Source: Stenotrophomonas rhizophila (GTDB lineage: Bacteria > Pseudomonadota > Gammaproteobacteria > Xanthomonadales > Xanthomonadaceae). From it: a DNA stretch of 64,000 nt. Where the stretch lies: contig NZ_VDQT01000001.1 of assembly GCF_007667275.1 (NCBI RefSeq), positions 1,054,001 to 1,118,000 on the forward strand. Reading direction: 5' to 3'. The translations under genes were made by a program, and so were the position numbers. Below, one piece after another: positions 51,232-59,577 of the stretch (positions within the stretch are counted from its first letter, which is position 1; every line of letters starts with the position of its first letter). The notes under the pieces are model-generated. The model searched no databases and was not told the origin of the DNA. It saw only the letters and a list, made by a program, of their open reading frames with translations.

Positions 51232-51621
51232 ATGCAACCCCTTTGGCGCAAGCGCCTGCTGACGGCCGCCACCACCGTGCTGGTCCTGCAGGTTGCCTGC
51301 AATCCAGACCTGCTGCCGCTGGTTCCCATCATGGATACGATGGGTCTGGATGTCGTGGTGATGCTGCTCGTCGCACAGGTCGCCGCCGCGCGGCCGGGGC
51401 TGCGCGGCGGTGTCGCTGGGCTGCAACAATCACCGATCAAGGCCTGGCGGTCGATCAATGCCCGGCTACAACCGAGCGCTTGCCGGCGGCAAATCCATGC
51501 GCCCGCGCACGCCATGCAATGCAGAATCCGATCGCCAGCAGCGCGGCCATGGCGGCGGGAAAGGTCTGTGCGCCCCATTGCTCCAGCAGCACGCCGCCCA
51601 GCATGCCCCCGCCAGCGATGA
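51232..51621 (+). CDS. Small putative membrane protein, end uncertain
   Basis: The first 70 codons look like a real small membrane protein: MQPLWRKRLLTAATTVLVLQ, then PDLLPLVPIMDTMGLDVVVM and a second hydrophobic stretch. From 51455 on the frame overlaps the MFS gene on the other strand and becomes Arg/Pro/Ala-rich, as antisense frames do. Either the gene is truncated by lack of its own stop or the true coding part ends earlier by a frameshift. No family assigned. Confidence 0.4.
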   Translation: MQPLWRKRLLTAATTVLVLQVACNPDLLPLVPIMDTMGLDVVVMLLVAQVAAARPGLRGGVAGLQQSPIKAWRSINARLQPSACRRQIHAPAHAMQCRIRSPAARPWRRERSVRPIAPAARRPACPRQR

Positions 51622-52666
51622 CGCTGTTCCAGGCCACGACATTGAGTGACAGCGCCACATCCGCGCCCTCCCCTGCGCTGTCGGCCAACGCGGTCTGCAG
51701 CAGCGTCGCTGCGCCGCCGAAGGTCAGTCCCCAGACCGCCACGCAGGCATAGACCACCGGTTGCAGCCCCTGCAGCAGCGCCAGCACGACGCAGATCAGG
51801 AAGAACGTCGCCAGTGAAACCAGGACGGTACTGCGCAGGTGACGCTCTACCAGCCGGCCCGTCATGCCGATACCTGCCAGCGCGGCGACGCCGAAGATCA
51901 GCAACAGCACGTCCACGCGGTTCCCCAGGCCGGCGTGGGCGGCAAACGGCGCCACGTAGGTGTACACGATGTTGTGCGCCAGCATCCAGGCCATCACAGT
52001 GGCAAGCACGGGCCGCACCCCGGGAGTGCCGAGCACCTTGCGCAGTGACACACGCTTCGCGGCCGACTGACCCGGGTAATCCGGGACTTTCACCAGCACC
52101 CACACGATAAGGATGATGGTGAACGCGGACATCGCGGCAAACGCCGTCCGCCAGCCCAGCAGGCCGCCCATCCAGGTTCCCAGCGGAACGCCCAGCGAGA
52201 GAGCGATGGGCGTACCCACCATGGCAATGGCCATGGCCCTTCCCTGCTGCTCGGGCTGAACCATGCGCCGGGCGTACCCCGCCAGCAGGCTCCATGCCAG
52301 GCCCGCCGCCGCGCCGGCAAAAAATCGCGCCACCAGGGTAAGGCTGTAATCGCTGGAAAGCGCGGTAATCGAGTTGAACACCAGGAATCCGACGATGGTG
52401 AGCAGCAGTACGTTGCGCCGGCGCCACTTCTGCGTCGCGATGGTCAGCGGTATCGCAGCCAGCACCGATCCCAGCGCGTAGGCGGTGACGGTTTGGCCCG
52501 CCATCGCGGAGGTGATGTCGAGACCGGCGGACATGAGCGGCAGCAGCCCTGCCGGCAGGGTTTCGGTCACGATGCAGATGAAACCGGTCATCGCCAGCGC
52601 CAGCAGCGCGGCGATGGGAAGTGGCGCAGGAGGTTCGTCGTGGGGGGATGTGGTGGAAGAGCTCAC
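51455..52666 (-). CDS. MFS family exporter
   Basis: A 403-residue transporter with 12 helices. TVTAYALGSVLAAIPLTIAT and RRRNVLLLTIVGFLVFNSIT carry the family A-like loop, and GYARRMVQPEQQGRAMAIAM the inter-domain signature of sugar-efflux/arabinose-polymer (SotB/YdhP-type) exporters. GTG 52666 was chosen because GAAGGAA precedes it and VSSSTTSPHDE begins a normal cytoplasmic tail; the upstream frame is only promoter DNA. It diverges from a TetR regulator, which likely controls it. Confidence 0.88.
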   Translation of the reverse strand: MSSSTTSPHDEPPAPLPIAALLALAMTGFICIVTETLPAGLLPLMSAGLDITSAMAGQTVTAYALGSVLAAIPLTIATQKWRRRNVLLLTIVGFLVFNSITALSSDYSLTLVARFFAGAAAGLAWSLLAGYARRMVQPEQQGRAMAIAMVGTPIALSLGVPLGTWMGGLLGWRTAFAAMSAFTIILIVWVLVKVPDYPGQSAAKRVSLRKVLGTPGVRPVLATVMAWMLAHNIVYTYVAPFAAHAGLGNRVDVLLLIFGVAALAGIGMTGRLVERHLRSTVLVSLATFFLICVVLALLQGLQPVVYACVAVWGLTFGGAATLLQTALADSAGEGADVALSLNVVAWNSVIAGGGMLGGVLLEQWGAQTFPAAMAALLAIGFCIAWRARAHGFAAGKRSVVAGH

Positions 52667-52800
52667 ACAGGTTCCTTCATCGGGGGCTAGCCGGGTCACA
52701 TCAATACCTATCGGTACATATGTGAGCCAAAAAAAACAGGCGCCACTGTCAATGCCTGCGTTATGTATCGTTCGGTATATATAGTCCTGGGATGGTCGCG

Positions 52801-52829
52801 TTGTCAACACTTTCTGTATCGACTAGTAT
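52801..52829 (+). promoter_or_regulatory. Promoter of the TetR-family gene
   Basis: TTGTCA (52801-52806), 17 bp, TAGTAT (52824-52829). Transcription would start near 52836, which rules out the ATG at 52832 and supports ATG 52853. Two related AT-rich sequences around ATCGGTACATAT (52705) and ATCGTTCGGTATAT (52768) in the divergent region are candidate operators. Confidence 0.65.
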
Positions 52830-52852
52830 TTATGTCAACACCGGAGCACGCC

Positions 52853-53458
52853 ATGGCACAGATGGGCAGACCCCGCAGCTTCGACCGCGATACTGCCGTC
52901 GAGGAGGCGCTTCACCTGTTCTGGGAACAGGGCTATGAATCCACCTCGTTGACCCAGCTGAAGGCTGCAATCGGGGGCGGCATCACTGCGCCCAGCTTCT
53001 ATGCGGCGTTCGGGTCGAAGGAAGCGCTGTTCAAGGAATGCATGGAGCGCTACCTGGCCACCTTCGCGAAAGTGACCCACTGCCTGTGGGACGCCTCGTT
53101 GGCTCCCCGGGAGGCGGTGGAGCTCGCGTTGCGCCGCTCGGCGAAGATGCAGTGCGAGCGCGGCCACCCCAAGGGCTGCATGGTCGCGCTGGGAGTGATG
53201 AGCGCGCCATCGCCGGAGCTTTCGGCCCTGACCGCGCCGCTTACCCGCTCACGCGCCCATACGCGTGCCGGCATCCGGGCCTGCGTGGACCGCGCCATTG
53301 CCAGCGGCGATCTCAAGCCGGGAACCGACGCGGCTTCGCTGGCGTTCGTGTTCGACAGCTTCCTGCTGGGCCTAACCACGCTGGCCCGCGATGGCTTGGG
53401 CTTCAAGGCCATGGATGCCGCCATCCAGCGGTTGATGGTGGTTTGGGACGCTCACTGA
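52853..53458 (+). CDS. TetR/AcrR family regulator
   Basis: A 201-residue repressor. It starts MAQMGRPRSFDRDTAVEEAL and the helix-turn-helix is about 25-55 (GYESTSLTQLKAAIGGGITAPSFYAAFGSKE). The ligand domain contains GCMVALGVMSAPSPELS. This subfamily commonly controls a divergent transporter or reductase; here the MFS gene. The start is supported by GGAG 6 bp upstream and by the promoter position. Confidence 0.87.
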   Translation: MAQMGRPRSFDRDTAVEEALHLFWEQGYESTSLTQLKAAIGGGITAPSFYAAFGSKEALFKECMERYLATFAKVTHCLWDASLAPREAVELALRRSAKMQCERGHPKGCMVALGVMSAPSPELSALTAPLTRSRAHTRAGIRACVDRAIASGDLKPGTDAASLAFVFDSFLLGLTTLARDGLGFKAMDAAIQRLMVVWDAH

Positions 53459-53531
53459 GTCACCCGCGGCGCCCCTGGCGGCACATCACCCGTCTCAACC
53501 TGTGACTCTGGCCGACACTACGATCTGCGCC

Positions 53532-53735
53532 ATGAGCACAGTTCACGACCACAGCACCCCCAACGAACCATCGAACCACCGCGCCGAGCGCCCTGAGATG
53601 TTTGGACACCTGTTCATGGGGCCGGACCAGCGCTCACCACTCGAGCAACGGGAGGCCCAACGCAGGGAGCATGCGCGGCGCACCGGGAAAGGACGTGCCA
53701 ACTGGTGGAAGCGCGAACAAGCACCCGGCAGCTGA
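53532..53735 (+). CDS. Small conserved-looking protein of unknown function
   Basis: A 67-residue hydrophilic frame: MSTVHDHSTPNEPSNHRAER, then EMFGHLFMGPDQRSPLEQRE and a basic end (RTGKGRANWWKREQ). Codon use fits the genome. No ribosome site stands out and no family is recognised. It lies between the TetR gene and the EAL gene on the same strand. Confidence 0.42.
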   Translation: MSTVHDHSTPNEPSNHRAERPEMFGHLFMGPDQRSPLEQREAQRREHARRTGKGRANWWKREQAPGS

Positions 53736-53849
53736 CCCTGACCCTGCCACAGTGGGTTGCCGGCGGGACGCCAGCGGCGCGGCATCCACATGCGCCTGAT
53801 GGGGCATCGGCTATGCTTTCTGCCTGACCTGACGACGGACCCCCACTGC

Positions 53850-54614
53850 ATGCCCTCTCCCCCCACGCGTGCCGGATGTGCCTTGTGCCGCGATGCGGAG
53901 CCGCTGCAGTTCGACTTCAGCTACGCGTTCCAGCCCATTGTCGACATACAAGCGCACAAGGTGTTCGCGCACGAAGCACTGGTACGCGGTCCGGCGGGCG
54001 AACCTGCCGACACGGTGCTGTCGCGCGTGACCGCCGACAACCGCTATTCGTTCGATCAAGCGTGCCGTGAGAAGGCCATCCGTATTGCGGCCGGGTTGCA
54101 GCTGTCGTCCTGTCTTTCGATCAATTTCCTGCCCAATGCCATCTATCGGCCGGAGGTCTGCATTCGGTCCACCCTGCAGGCGGCCGAGCGGTATGGCTTT
54201 CCGGTAGAGCGGATCATTTTTGAAACCGTGGAGGGGGAGCGGGTCAGCGACGGCAAATGGCTGGCCGAGATCCTGAGCGAGTACAAACGCATCGGCTTCA
54301 AGACGGCCATCGATGATTTCGGCGCTGGCTTTGCCGGCCTCAACCTGCTGGCTGATTTCCACCCGGATATTGTCAAGCTGGATATGGCGTTGATCCGCGG
54401 CATCGACCATAGCCGGTCACGACGCGCCATCGTGGCTGGGGTGATCTCCATGTGCGACGAGCTGGATATCGAGGTGATCGCCGAAGGAATCGAAACCGCG
54501 GATGAGGCGCGATGCCTGTCCGATCTCGGCATCCGCCTGATGCAGGGCTACTGGTTCGGCCGCCCACGATTCGAGCAGGCCGCCGGCGAGGCCGACATTC
54601 CCTGGGGTGTCTGA
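53850..54614 (+). CDS. EAL domain c-di-GMP phosphodiesterase
   Basis: A 254-residue single-domain EAL protein. It has a short Cys-containing start (AGCALCRD) and then FDFSYAFQPIVDIQAHKVFA, HEALVRG (EAL glutamate), LSINFLPNAIY (Asn), FETVEGERV (Glu), DDFGAGFAGLNLL and VIAEGIET. The main catalytic residues are present, so it is probably active, and the sequence is close to EAL proteins of the BluF/YcgF type. The Met at 53850 was chosen as it starts a hydrophilic tail; earlier Mets are poorly supported. Confidence 0.87.
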   Translation: MPSPPTRAGCALCRDAEPLQFDFSYAFQPIVDIQAHKVFAHEALVRGPAGEPADTVLSRVTADNRYSFDQACREKAIRIAAGLQLSSCLSINFLPNAIYRPEVCIRSTLQAAERYGFPVERIIFETVEGERVSDGKWLAEILSEYKRIGFKTAIDDFGAGFAGLNLLADFHPDIVKLDMALIRGIDHSRSRRAIVAGVISMCDELDIEVIAEGIETADEARCLSDLGIRLMQGYWFGRPRFEQAAGEADIPWGV

Positions 54615-54753
54615 CGGCGCGGTTAGGCTTCGAACCGCGGCCCTGACGCCGAGGTTAACAGCGGTCGCCCCAAACCGCCGCGCGCGCAGATGTGTCATGG
54701 ACCCGCATGCCAGCCTGGCCTAGTATCGGCAGCTGCCGAATGCCCATGACTGG

Positions 54754-55560
54754 ATGTGCGTGAACAGCTTTGAAAGATTCAACGGCCGCCGTAGCGGCAA
54801 GGGCAGTCAGGTTGCCATCCTCGCCCACGGCTTCGGAACCGACCAGACCGCGTGGAGCGCCCTGCGCCCATGGTTCGAGGAGCGCTACGACGTAGTGTCG
54901 TTCGACCTCGCCGGCTGCGGACCCAACGGCGCGGACACCTACGACTTCGACCGGCATGGTTCGTTGTTCGGCTATGCCGACGACCTGCTGGAGATCATGG
55001 ACGACCTGGCATTGCGCGACTGCGTGTACGTCGGCCACTCCATGAGCGGCATGATCGGTGCGGTTGCCGCCGTGGCTCGCCCGGAACTGTTCGACCGGCT
55101 GGTCACCGTGGGGGCTTCGCCGCGTTACCTGGATGACACCGGCTACACCGGCGGCTTCCAGGCAGCGGATCTGGAGAACCTGTTCGACAGCATGAGCGCC
55201 AATTACCAAGCCTGGGTGGCGGGGTTCGCGCCGATGGTAGTCGGCGTGGACAACGGGCAGGTGGTGGCCGACTTCTCGCGCACGCTGTTCCAGATGCGGC
55301 CGGACATCGCGCTCAATACCTCGCGCACGATCTTCAACTCCGATATGCGTTCGCTGGCCGCGCAGCTGACCCGCCCCGTGCATGTGATCCAGACCGCGGT
55401 CGACATGGCCGTGCCGGTGCAGGTGGGTCATTGGCTGGAAGCGGCCATCCCGACCGCCACGCTGGATGTCATCGATGCCGAGGGGCATCTTCCACACATG
55501 ACCGCCCCCGATGAAGTCGTCCGCATCCTCGAGCGCCGCCTGGCGGCCAACGCGGCATGA
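54754..55560 (+). CDS. RsbQ-like alpha/beta hydrolase
   Basis: A 268-residue hydrolase of the RsbQ/KAI2/D14 group. The triad is Ser in VGHSMSGMIG, Asp in QTAVDMAVP and His in EGHLPHMT. AILAHGFGTDQTAWSALRP at the start is typical of RsbQ. In Bacillus RsbQ makes or delivers a small hydrophobic signal to the PAS domain of the phosphatase RsbP; here the next gene has a PAS and a GGDEF domain, and its start overlaps this stop (ATGA at 55557), so the pair is co-translated. Confidence 0.88.
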   Translation: MCVNSFERFNGRRSGKGSQVAILAHGFGTDQTAWSALRPWFEERYDVVSFDLAGCGPNGADTYDFDRHGSLFGYADDLLEIMDDLALRDCVYVGHSMSGMIGAVAAVARPELFDRLVTVGASPRYLDDTGYTGGFQAADLENLFDSMSANYQAWVAGFAPMVVGVDNGQVVADFSRTLFQMRPDIALNTSRTIFNSDMRSLAAQLTRPVHVIQTAVDMAVPVQVGHWLEAAIPTATLDVIDAEGHLPHMTAPDEVVRILERRLAANAA

Positions 55561-56868
55561 GCACTGCCGACAGCGACGCCCTCGCCGGCCTGTGCCACTT
55601 CGCCCAGCTCGCTTCCGGTGCGGACCTGGTCATGGCGGTGGAGATCGAAGCGAATGGCTGGGCGGGCTGGGCCGCTTCGTTCCCGGCCATGCCGTTTTCC
55701 GGATTCAGCCTGGCCCGTAGCGGCATCTTGGAGCACGGCTGGTCGGGCGAAGCGGTGGCTGCCGCCGGATTCCGCCTGCCCACGGCCCTGCTGCATGGAT
55801 TGAACGGTCCACCGGCTAGGCTGCTGTTCGTGCCCGCGCCGTCCCTTGGCGCACCGCTGAGCGGCCTGCTGGTGCTGTGGAAAGGCGAGCCGTCCGCCAC
55901 GCAGTTGACCCCACAGGTTCCGCTGCTGGCCACGAGCGTGGCCCGGCTGCTGTCAGCCCGGCGCGAAAAGCTGCGCGAAGTGACGGTGCAGAACCAGTTC
56001 ATCGATCTGGTCGAGAGCGTGCCCGCCGGGATCGTGCTGATGGAAGGCGACGGCGTCAGCGCGGTGATCAACGAGCGTGCGGCTGACCTTCTGGGCTGCC
56101 CGCCCGGTAACCACCGCGCACGCGACCTTGCCGAACCCATGCGTACCCTTCGGCAGCGGTGCGACAACCACGCCGAGCTTGAGCAGGCGTACGGCGCGCA
56201 GGTGGGCAATGTCAGTTTCGCTTCCACCTTGAACTGGGCGCTGGGCGAACGCACGATCGAGGTGGATACCCATCCCGTTCGCGGGAACGGCGAGTATGGC
56301 CGCATCTGGCTGTTCACCGACGTGACCGCCGAACTGCTGATGGCCGCCGAGCTGCGCCGCCTGGCCGCCTCCGACCCGTTGACCGGCATTCCCAACCGGC
56401 GCCACTTCGAAGAGCGTTCTGCGCAGATCATCGCCGCGCGCGAAGCCACCGGCCATTCGGTGGCGGTGCTGATGGTCGACGTCGACCATTTCAAGAGGAT
56501 CAACGACAGCCACGGCCATCCTGCGGGCGATGAAGTGCTGAAGGTAGTAGCCAAGCGCTGCCGGGAAGCGCTGCGCGAGCGCGACCTCTTCGCGCGCTTT
56601 GGCGGGGAGGAGTTTGTCGCGTTGCTGGCGGCGCCTGCTGTCGAGGATGCGCCCGCGGTGGCCGAGCGGATGCGCCAGGCCGTGTCCGCCACGCCGATTG
56701 ATGTTGGCGATGCGCATCAATGTGACGGTGAGCATCGGGGCAGCGCTGGGCGAAGCGCTGCCGGGGAGTGACCAACCGCTGCTGGCCGAATTGATCGCGC
56801 GCGCGGATGAGGCGCTTTACCGGGCCAAGGCGGGTGGGCGTAACCGGGTTAGCATGGCGGTGGAGTGA
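55557..56868 (+). pseudogene. GAF/PAS-GGDEF diguanylate cyclase with a frameshift
   Basis: Codons from 55557 give an N-terminal sensor region (about 1-135), a PAS-like domain (about 145-260: QNQFIDLVESVPAGIVLMEG) and a GGDEF domain with LARFGG-type site (FGGEEF, about 349-353), which is intact. Between 56700 and 56713 the frame shifts by one base: frame one reads PIDVGDAHQCDG and stops at 56769, while frame two continues INVTVSIGAALGEALPGSD to 56868, the normal end of a GGDEF domain. One extra base, or two lost, would explain it. The protein made would lack the last 45 residues and probably be inactive, unless this is a sequencing error. Confidence 0.82.
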
Positions 56869-56910
56869 GGCCGCGGCAGGCGGGTAATCCGCACTGCCTC
56901 CGCTCCCGAC

Positions 56911-56940
56911 AAAAGGCCCGGCCTAGGCCGGGGCTATTTT
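56911..56940. terminator. Two-way terminator hairpin
   Basis: GGCCCGGCCTAGGCCGGGGC with AAAA on the left and TATTTT on the right. It ends transcription of the GGDEF unit on the plus strand and of the unknown gene pair on the minus strand. It resembles the tRNA-Thr terminator copies at 58268 and 59323. Confidence 0.8.
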
Positions 56941-56953
56941 AAAACTTCTGCCA

Positions 56954-57280
56954 CTAATGATCATAAAAGTTGGCTTGCAGACCGAACTCGGCCTCCAAAT
57001 AACTCATCAAGCTCACAGCCTGCTCTCGTGTTCCGGCGACCATATCACTGAGCATGATGGCTAAGGGATATTGACCTTGCCCGGGGCTGATGATTCTCAC
57101 ATCCACTTTCAATAGCCCGCCGGATTCATGTCCACCTGGAATAACGCTGCCTGTCGGCGCACACATCAACGAAATCGTGTCGCCAATCATTGGTTCAACG
57201 GCAAAGTCCAAATCACCAACAACGTTACCAATTGCCTCGCCACCGGAAGTAGATACTGAAAAATCCACATTGATCTTCAT
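56954..57280 (-). CDS. Protein of unknown function (accessory)
   Basis: A 108-residue soluble protein starting MKINVDFSVSTSGGEAIGNV and containing LDFAVEPMIGDTISL and GGLLKVDVRIISPGQGQYPL, a beta-rich look. GC content is well below that of the core genes. Its ATG overlaps the upstream gene's stop by four bases (ATGA at 57277-57280), so the two are made together. No family recognised; a toxin-immunity or effector-accessory pair is only a guess. Confidence 0.6.
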   Translation of the reverse strand: MKINVDFSVSTSGGEAIGNVVGDLDFAVEPMIGDTISLMCAPTGSVIPGGHESGGLLKVDVRIISPGQGQYPLAIMLSDMVAGTREQAVSLMSYLEAEFGLQANFYDH

Positions 57281-57510
57281 AGCGGCCTACCCGGCAGGTA
57301 CAGCCCTGCGGCGGCAGCCATCTCAGCACTCATGTCACATCCCAGCTTGTTTCCGAGAGAGATCATCGCGGCAATATTTTCGAGCCGGCCACGCAGATCG
57401 GCTGCGTGGGTGGCCCATCCAGACGCGCCGTACATACCACCCTTATCGACAATCATGGCATCCATCTTCGTTCTGGCGTAAGCGATTGCCTGCATTGTAG
57501 CTCGCTTCAA
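57277..57510 (-). CDS. Small protein of unknown function (accessory)
   Basis: A 77-residue protein: MKRATMQAIAYARTKMDAMI, VDKGGMYGASGWATHAADLR, then a helical GRLENIAAMISLGNKLGCDM stretch and AAAAGLYLPGRPL. It could be the C-terminal remnant of a larger protein, since there is little upstream of it, but the frame is clean. Coupled to the next gene by ATGA. No family recognised. Confidence 0.5.
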   Translation of the reverse strand: MKRATMQAIAYARTKMDAMIVDKGGMYGASGWATHAADLRGRLENIAAMISLGNKLGCDMSAEMAAAAGLYLPGRPL

Positions 57511-57675
57511 ATCGCCTCAAGGATCCTCGGTGAGTCCTGAAGCACTCGTGCGTTCCCCGCGGCCGGGGGGATGCCGAGCAGAGCCTGGCACGACGTAGCT
57601 CACAATCGGATGGCCGCAGCCAAGGACGGTGGTTCCGGCACCTTCCGCAAGCAGATTCCAGAGCGCAGAAGACGC

Positions 57676-58188
57676 CTATGCTGCGCGGTCTCGACGCTGA
57701 AATTCACTCACGACCTGAGCAGCCATGCGACGCACGCAGGTGTCATCGATGTTGTGCCCCGCAATCATTGCATCGGCCATGCGGAGCTCCATCTCGCGCT
57801 CAGGAGTGTCCGCCTGTGGCCGGGCCGGATCGCGGAGAAGAGGGCCCACGGCCATCATCCAGTCGAGCTCGGCTGCCAATTCCGGGTTACGCCTGCGCTC
57901 CAAGCGATCTGCAGCGGTAGCCACGCCGGCAGCGCCCCATCCAAGCAGGAACCAGGCCACCAGCAGACCTCCGCCCGTCAACAAAACCTCACCGGTATCC
58001 GGGAAATCCCTGAAGGCGGAAACGGCTCCAGAAAGCAGCAGGAGCAAGCTGGCCAGCAGAGCAAACCGGCGGATAAGCAGGATGAACCGGATAAGCAACA
58101 GAGCGGCGTTCAGAAAATCACCAACAAGACCACAGTGCGGATTCGCGATGATAGCCGCTGTTCGAGGCTTGGAGAAATGCGAAAACAA
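57676..58188 (-). CDS. Putative membrane protein of unknown function (accessory)
   Basis: A 170-residue protein with two hydrophobic segments (about 26-55 and 70-90) and a charged cytoplasmic end (RRRNPELAAELDWMMAVGP). The only start is a TTG at 58188, so the 5' end may be truncated or belong to a damaged gene. No family recognised. It lies in the lower-GC patch next to the duplicated tRNA end. Confidence 0.5.
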   Translation of the reverse strand: MFSHFSKPRTAAIIANPHCGLVGDFLNAALLLIRFILLIRRFALLASLLLLLSGAVSAFRDFPDTGEVLLTGGGLLVAWFLLGWGAAGVATAADRLERRRNPELAAELDWMMAVGPLLRDPARPQADTPEREMELRMADAMIAGHNIDDTCVRRMAAQVVSEFQRRDRAA

Positions 58189-58267
58189 GCAGAAATACTT
58201 CTATCAACGAGCAACATCGACAGAAACGTCTCTACGTAAACGCGGCTGCCGCCTCGGCACAAACAAG

Positions 58268-58321
58268 AAGCCCCGACCAAGGCCGGGGCTTTCTGCTGAA
58301 CTGGTGCCGGAAATAGGAATC
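58268..58321. repeat. Direct repeat of tRNA-Thr 3' end and terminator, left copy
   Basis: 54 bp identical to 59323-59376 except one base (GACCAAGG against GACCGAGG). It holds the last 20 nt of the tRNA sequence including the CCA end, plus the terminator hairpin CCCCGACC / GGCCGGGG. This is what site-specific integration at a tRNA 3' end leaves behind. Confidence 0.8.
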
Positions 58322-58483
58322 AAAAATGCATGTCAACCTTCTTTTAAAGGCTACTACAGCGCGCGACTTCGGTTGCGCACATCAGCCTTGTCCCGTCAGT
58401 GCTGCAGCGTTAGAGACGAGGAACCCCTAACTGCCCGAAAGGCGCTCCTATGTTTCCTTTTTGTTCGTGACCTGCGGTTGCAA

Positions 58484-58876
58484 CTACCGTGCCTGTGCAG
58501 TGTCCACCAGTTGGCGCCCGAACGACGCCACCACGGCTACCCGCTCCGATTTTGGCCCGCCCATGAGATAGCACACCTGATCGTAGGACAGGCAAGACAG
58601 GAACTGCGTCGTTGTATTGCGCCAGATCGCACGGAATCGCTGCAGTGCTTGAACCAGCGAGGCGAGCAGGTAGATTGGGTAGATGATCGCTGCGAGGCCA
58701 CCCAGGCCTCCTAAGAACGCACCGCCTGATTCATGTACGTTGGCGTGGTCGGCCATCCATGCCCCGCCCCAGATGATGGGCACAGCCAGTAGCAGGCGCC
58801 CGTAACGCATGAGGAACACGTTTAAGGCGGTGATTGCAAAGGTTGGTGCGAAGGCTTTCAGAAGCTGGTCGTTCAT
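58484..58876 (-). CDS. Putative membrane protein inside the tRNA-flanked segment
   Basis: A 130-residue protein starting MNDQLLKAFAPTFAITALNV, with three hydrophobic stretches (about 8-45, 55-75) and a soluble end including LSYDQVCYLMGG. It is the only clear gene between the two 54-bp repeats. A longer frame to 58975 exists but the extra residues look non-coding. No family recognised. Confidence 0.5.
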   Translation of the reverse strand: MNDQLLKAFAPTFAITALNVFLMRYGRLLLAVPIIWGGAWMADHANVHESGGAFLGGLGGLAAIIYPIYLLASLVQALQRFRAIWRNTTTQFLSCLSYDQVCYLMGGPKSERVAVVASFGRQLVDTAQAR

Positions 58877-59322
58877 TTGGGGCGGGTGTCCAAGGTTTGC
58901 GAAGTGTGAGCGGTTTGGCGTTTGTAGACTGGGCGCTTGGGCAGCTTTGCAGGGGACGGAAAGGGCGAACTGCAAAGGGCGCGATGTGGACCCAGATCAG
59001 TCGTCTGACAAGTCACCTCGCCTACTGCATGTCCGCAACCTTGCGGCCATGAAGTAGCTCAAGCGTCATGTACATCGGCCTGCCGCCGTCGCGCTTGAGG
59101 AAAAGGCCGCTGGCCAAGTTATTTGGTTACGGGATGCTGGCGCGCTTCCTAGCCCTGCATCGCGCCCACCGCCTGCACGCAGGCGAACCCTGCGGCGAGC
59201 TCATCGCCCCTTGGACAGTTGGGATTGAGCACCTCAACCAAACCGTAACGACCCCTGCACGAATTCGCCCCCGGCACGGACGCCTTTTCCGATCAACAGG
59301 TTCCGAATGCATCCAACACAAA
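58877..59322. other. Gene-free stretch inside the tRNA-flanked segment
   Basis: About 450 bp with no supported gene. Frames on the plus strand run into the tRNA and are not real. No integrase fragment, ribosome site or clear repeat was seen. Confidence 0.5.
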
Positions 59323-59376
59323 AAGCCCCGACCGAGGCCGGGGCTTTCTGCTGAACTGGTGCCGGAAATAGGAATC
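59323..59376. repeat. Direct repeat with intact tRNA-Thr end, right copy
   Basis: The partner of 58268-58321. It overlaps the true 3' end of the tRNA-Thr gene (20 nt) and its minus-strand terminator. Confidence 0.8.
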
Positions 59377-59432
59377 GAACCTACGACCTACGCATTACGA
59401 ATGCGCCGCTCTACCAACTGAGCTATTCCGGC
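59357..59432 (-). tRNA. tRNA-Thr (anticodon CGT)
   Basis: A 76-nt gene. The acceptor arm pairs GCCGGAA with TTCCGGC and the CCA end is encoded. The anticodon loop TTCGTAA (stem CGCA/TGCG) gives anticodon CGT for ACG codons. The T arm holds GTTCGATTC. It is followed on the minus strand by a G/C hairpin and TTTTTG. Confidence 0.95.
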
Positions 59433-59577
59433 TGAGCAGGCAATTCTAAGGGGAGCGGGTCAGGCGGTCAATTGCGGGACCCCCTCCTCCCGGAAGGCCG
59501 GCCCTGCCTGGCATCCGGGGCACCGGGCGTTGACGCCCCCGGCCCTACAGTGGGCCCGTTGCCCTCTGGAGAGCCCC

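Noticed and set aside
59068..59421. A 117-codon plus-strand frame
   Set aside because: It ends by translating the tRNA-Thr gene (the familiar PEIGIEPTTYALRMRRSTN string), a known artefact.
56954..59432. A complete genomic island or prophage
   Set aside because: There is a tRNA duplication but no integrase, structural, replication or transfer gene.
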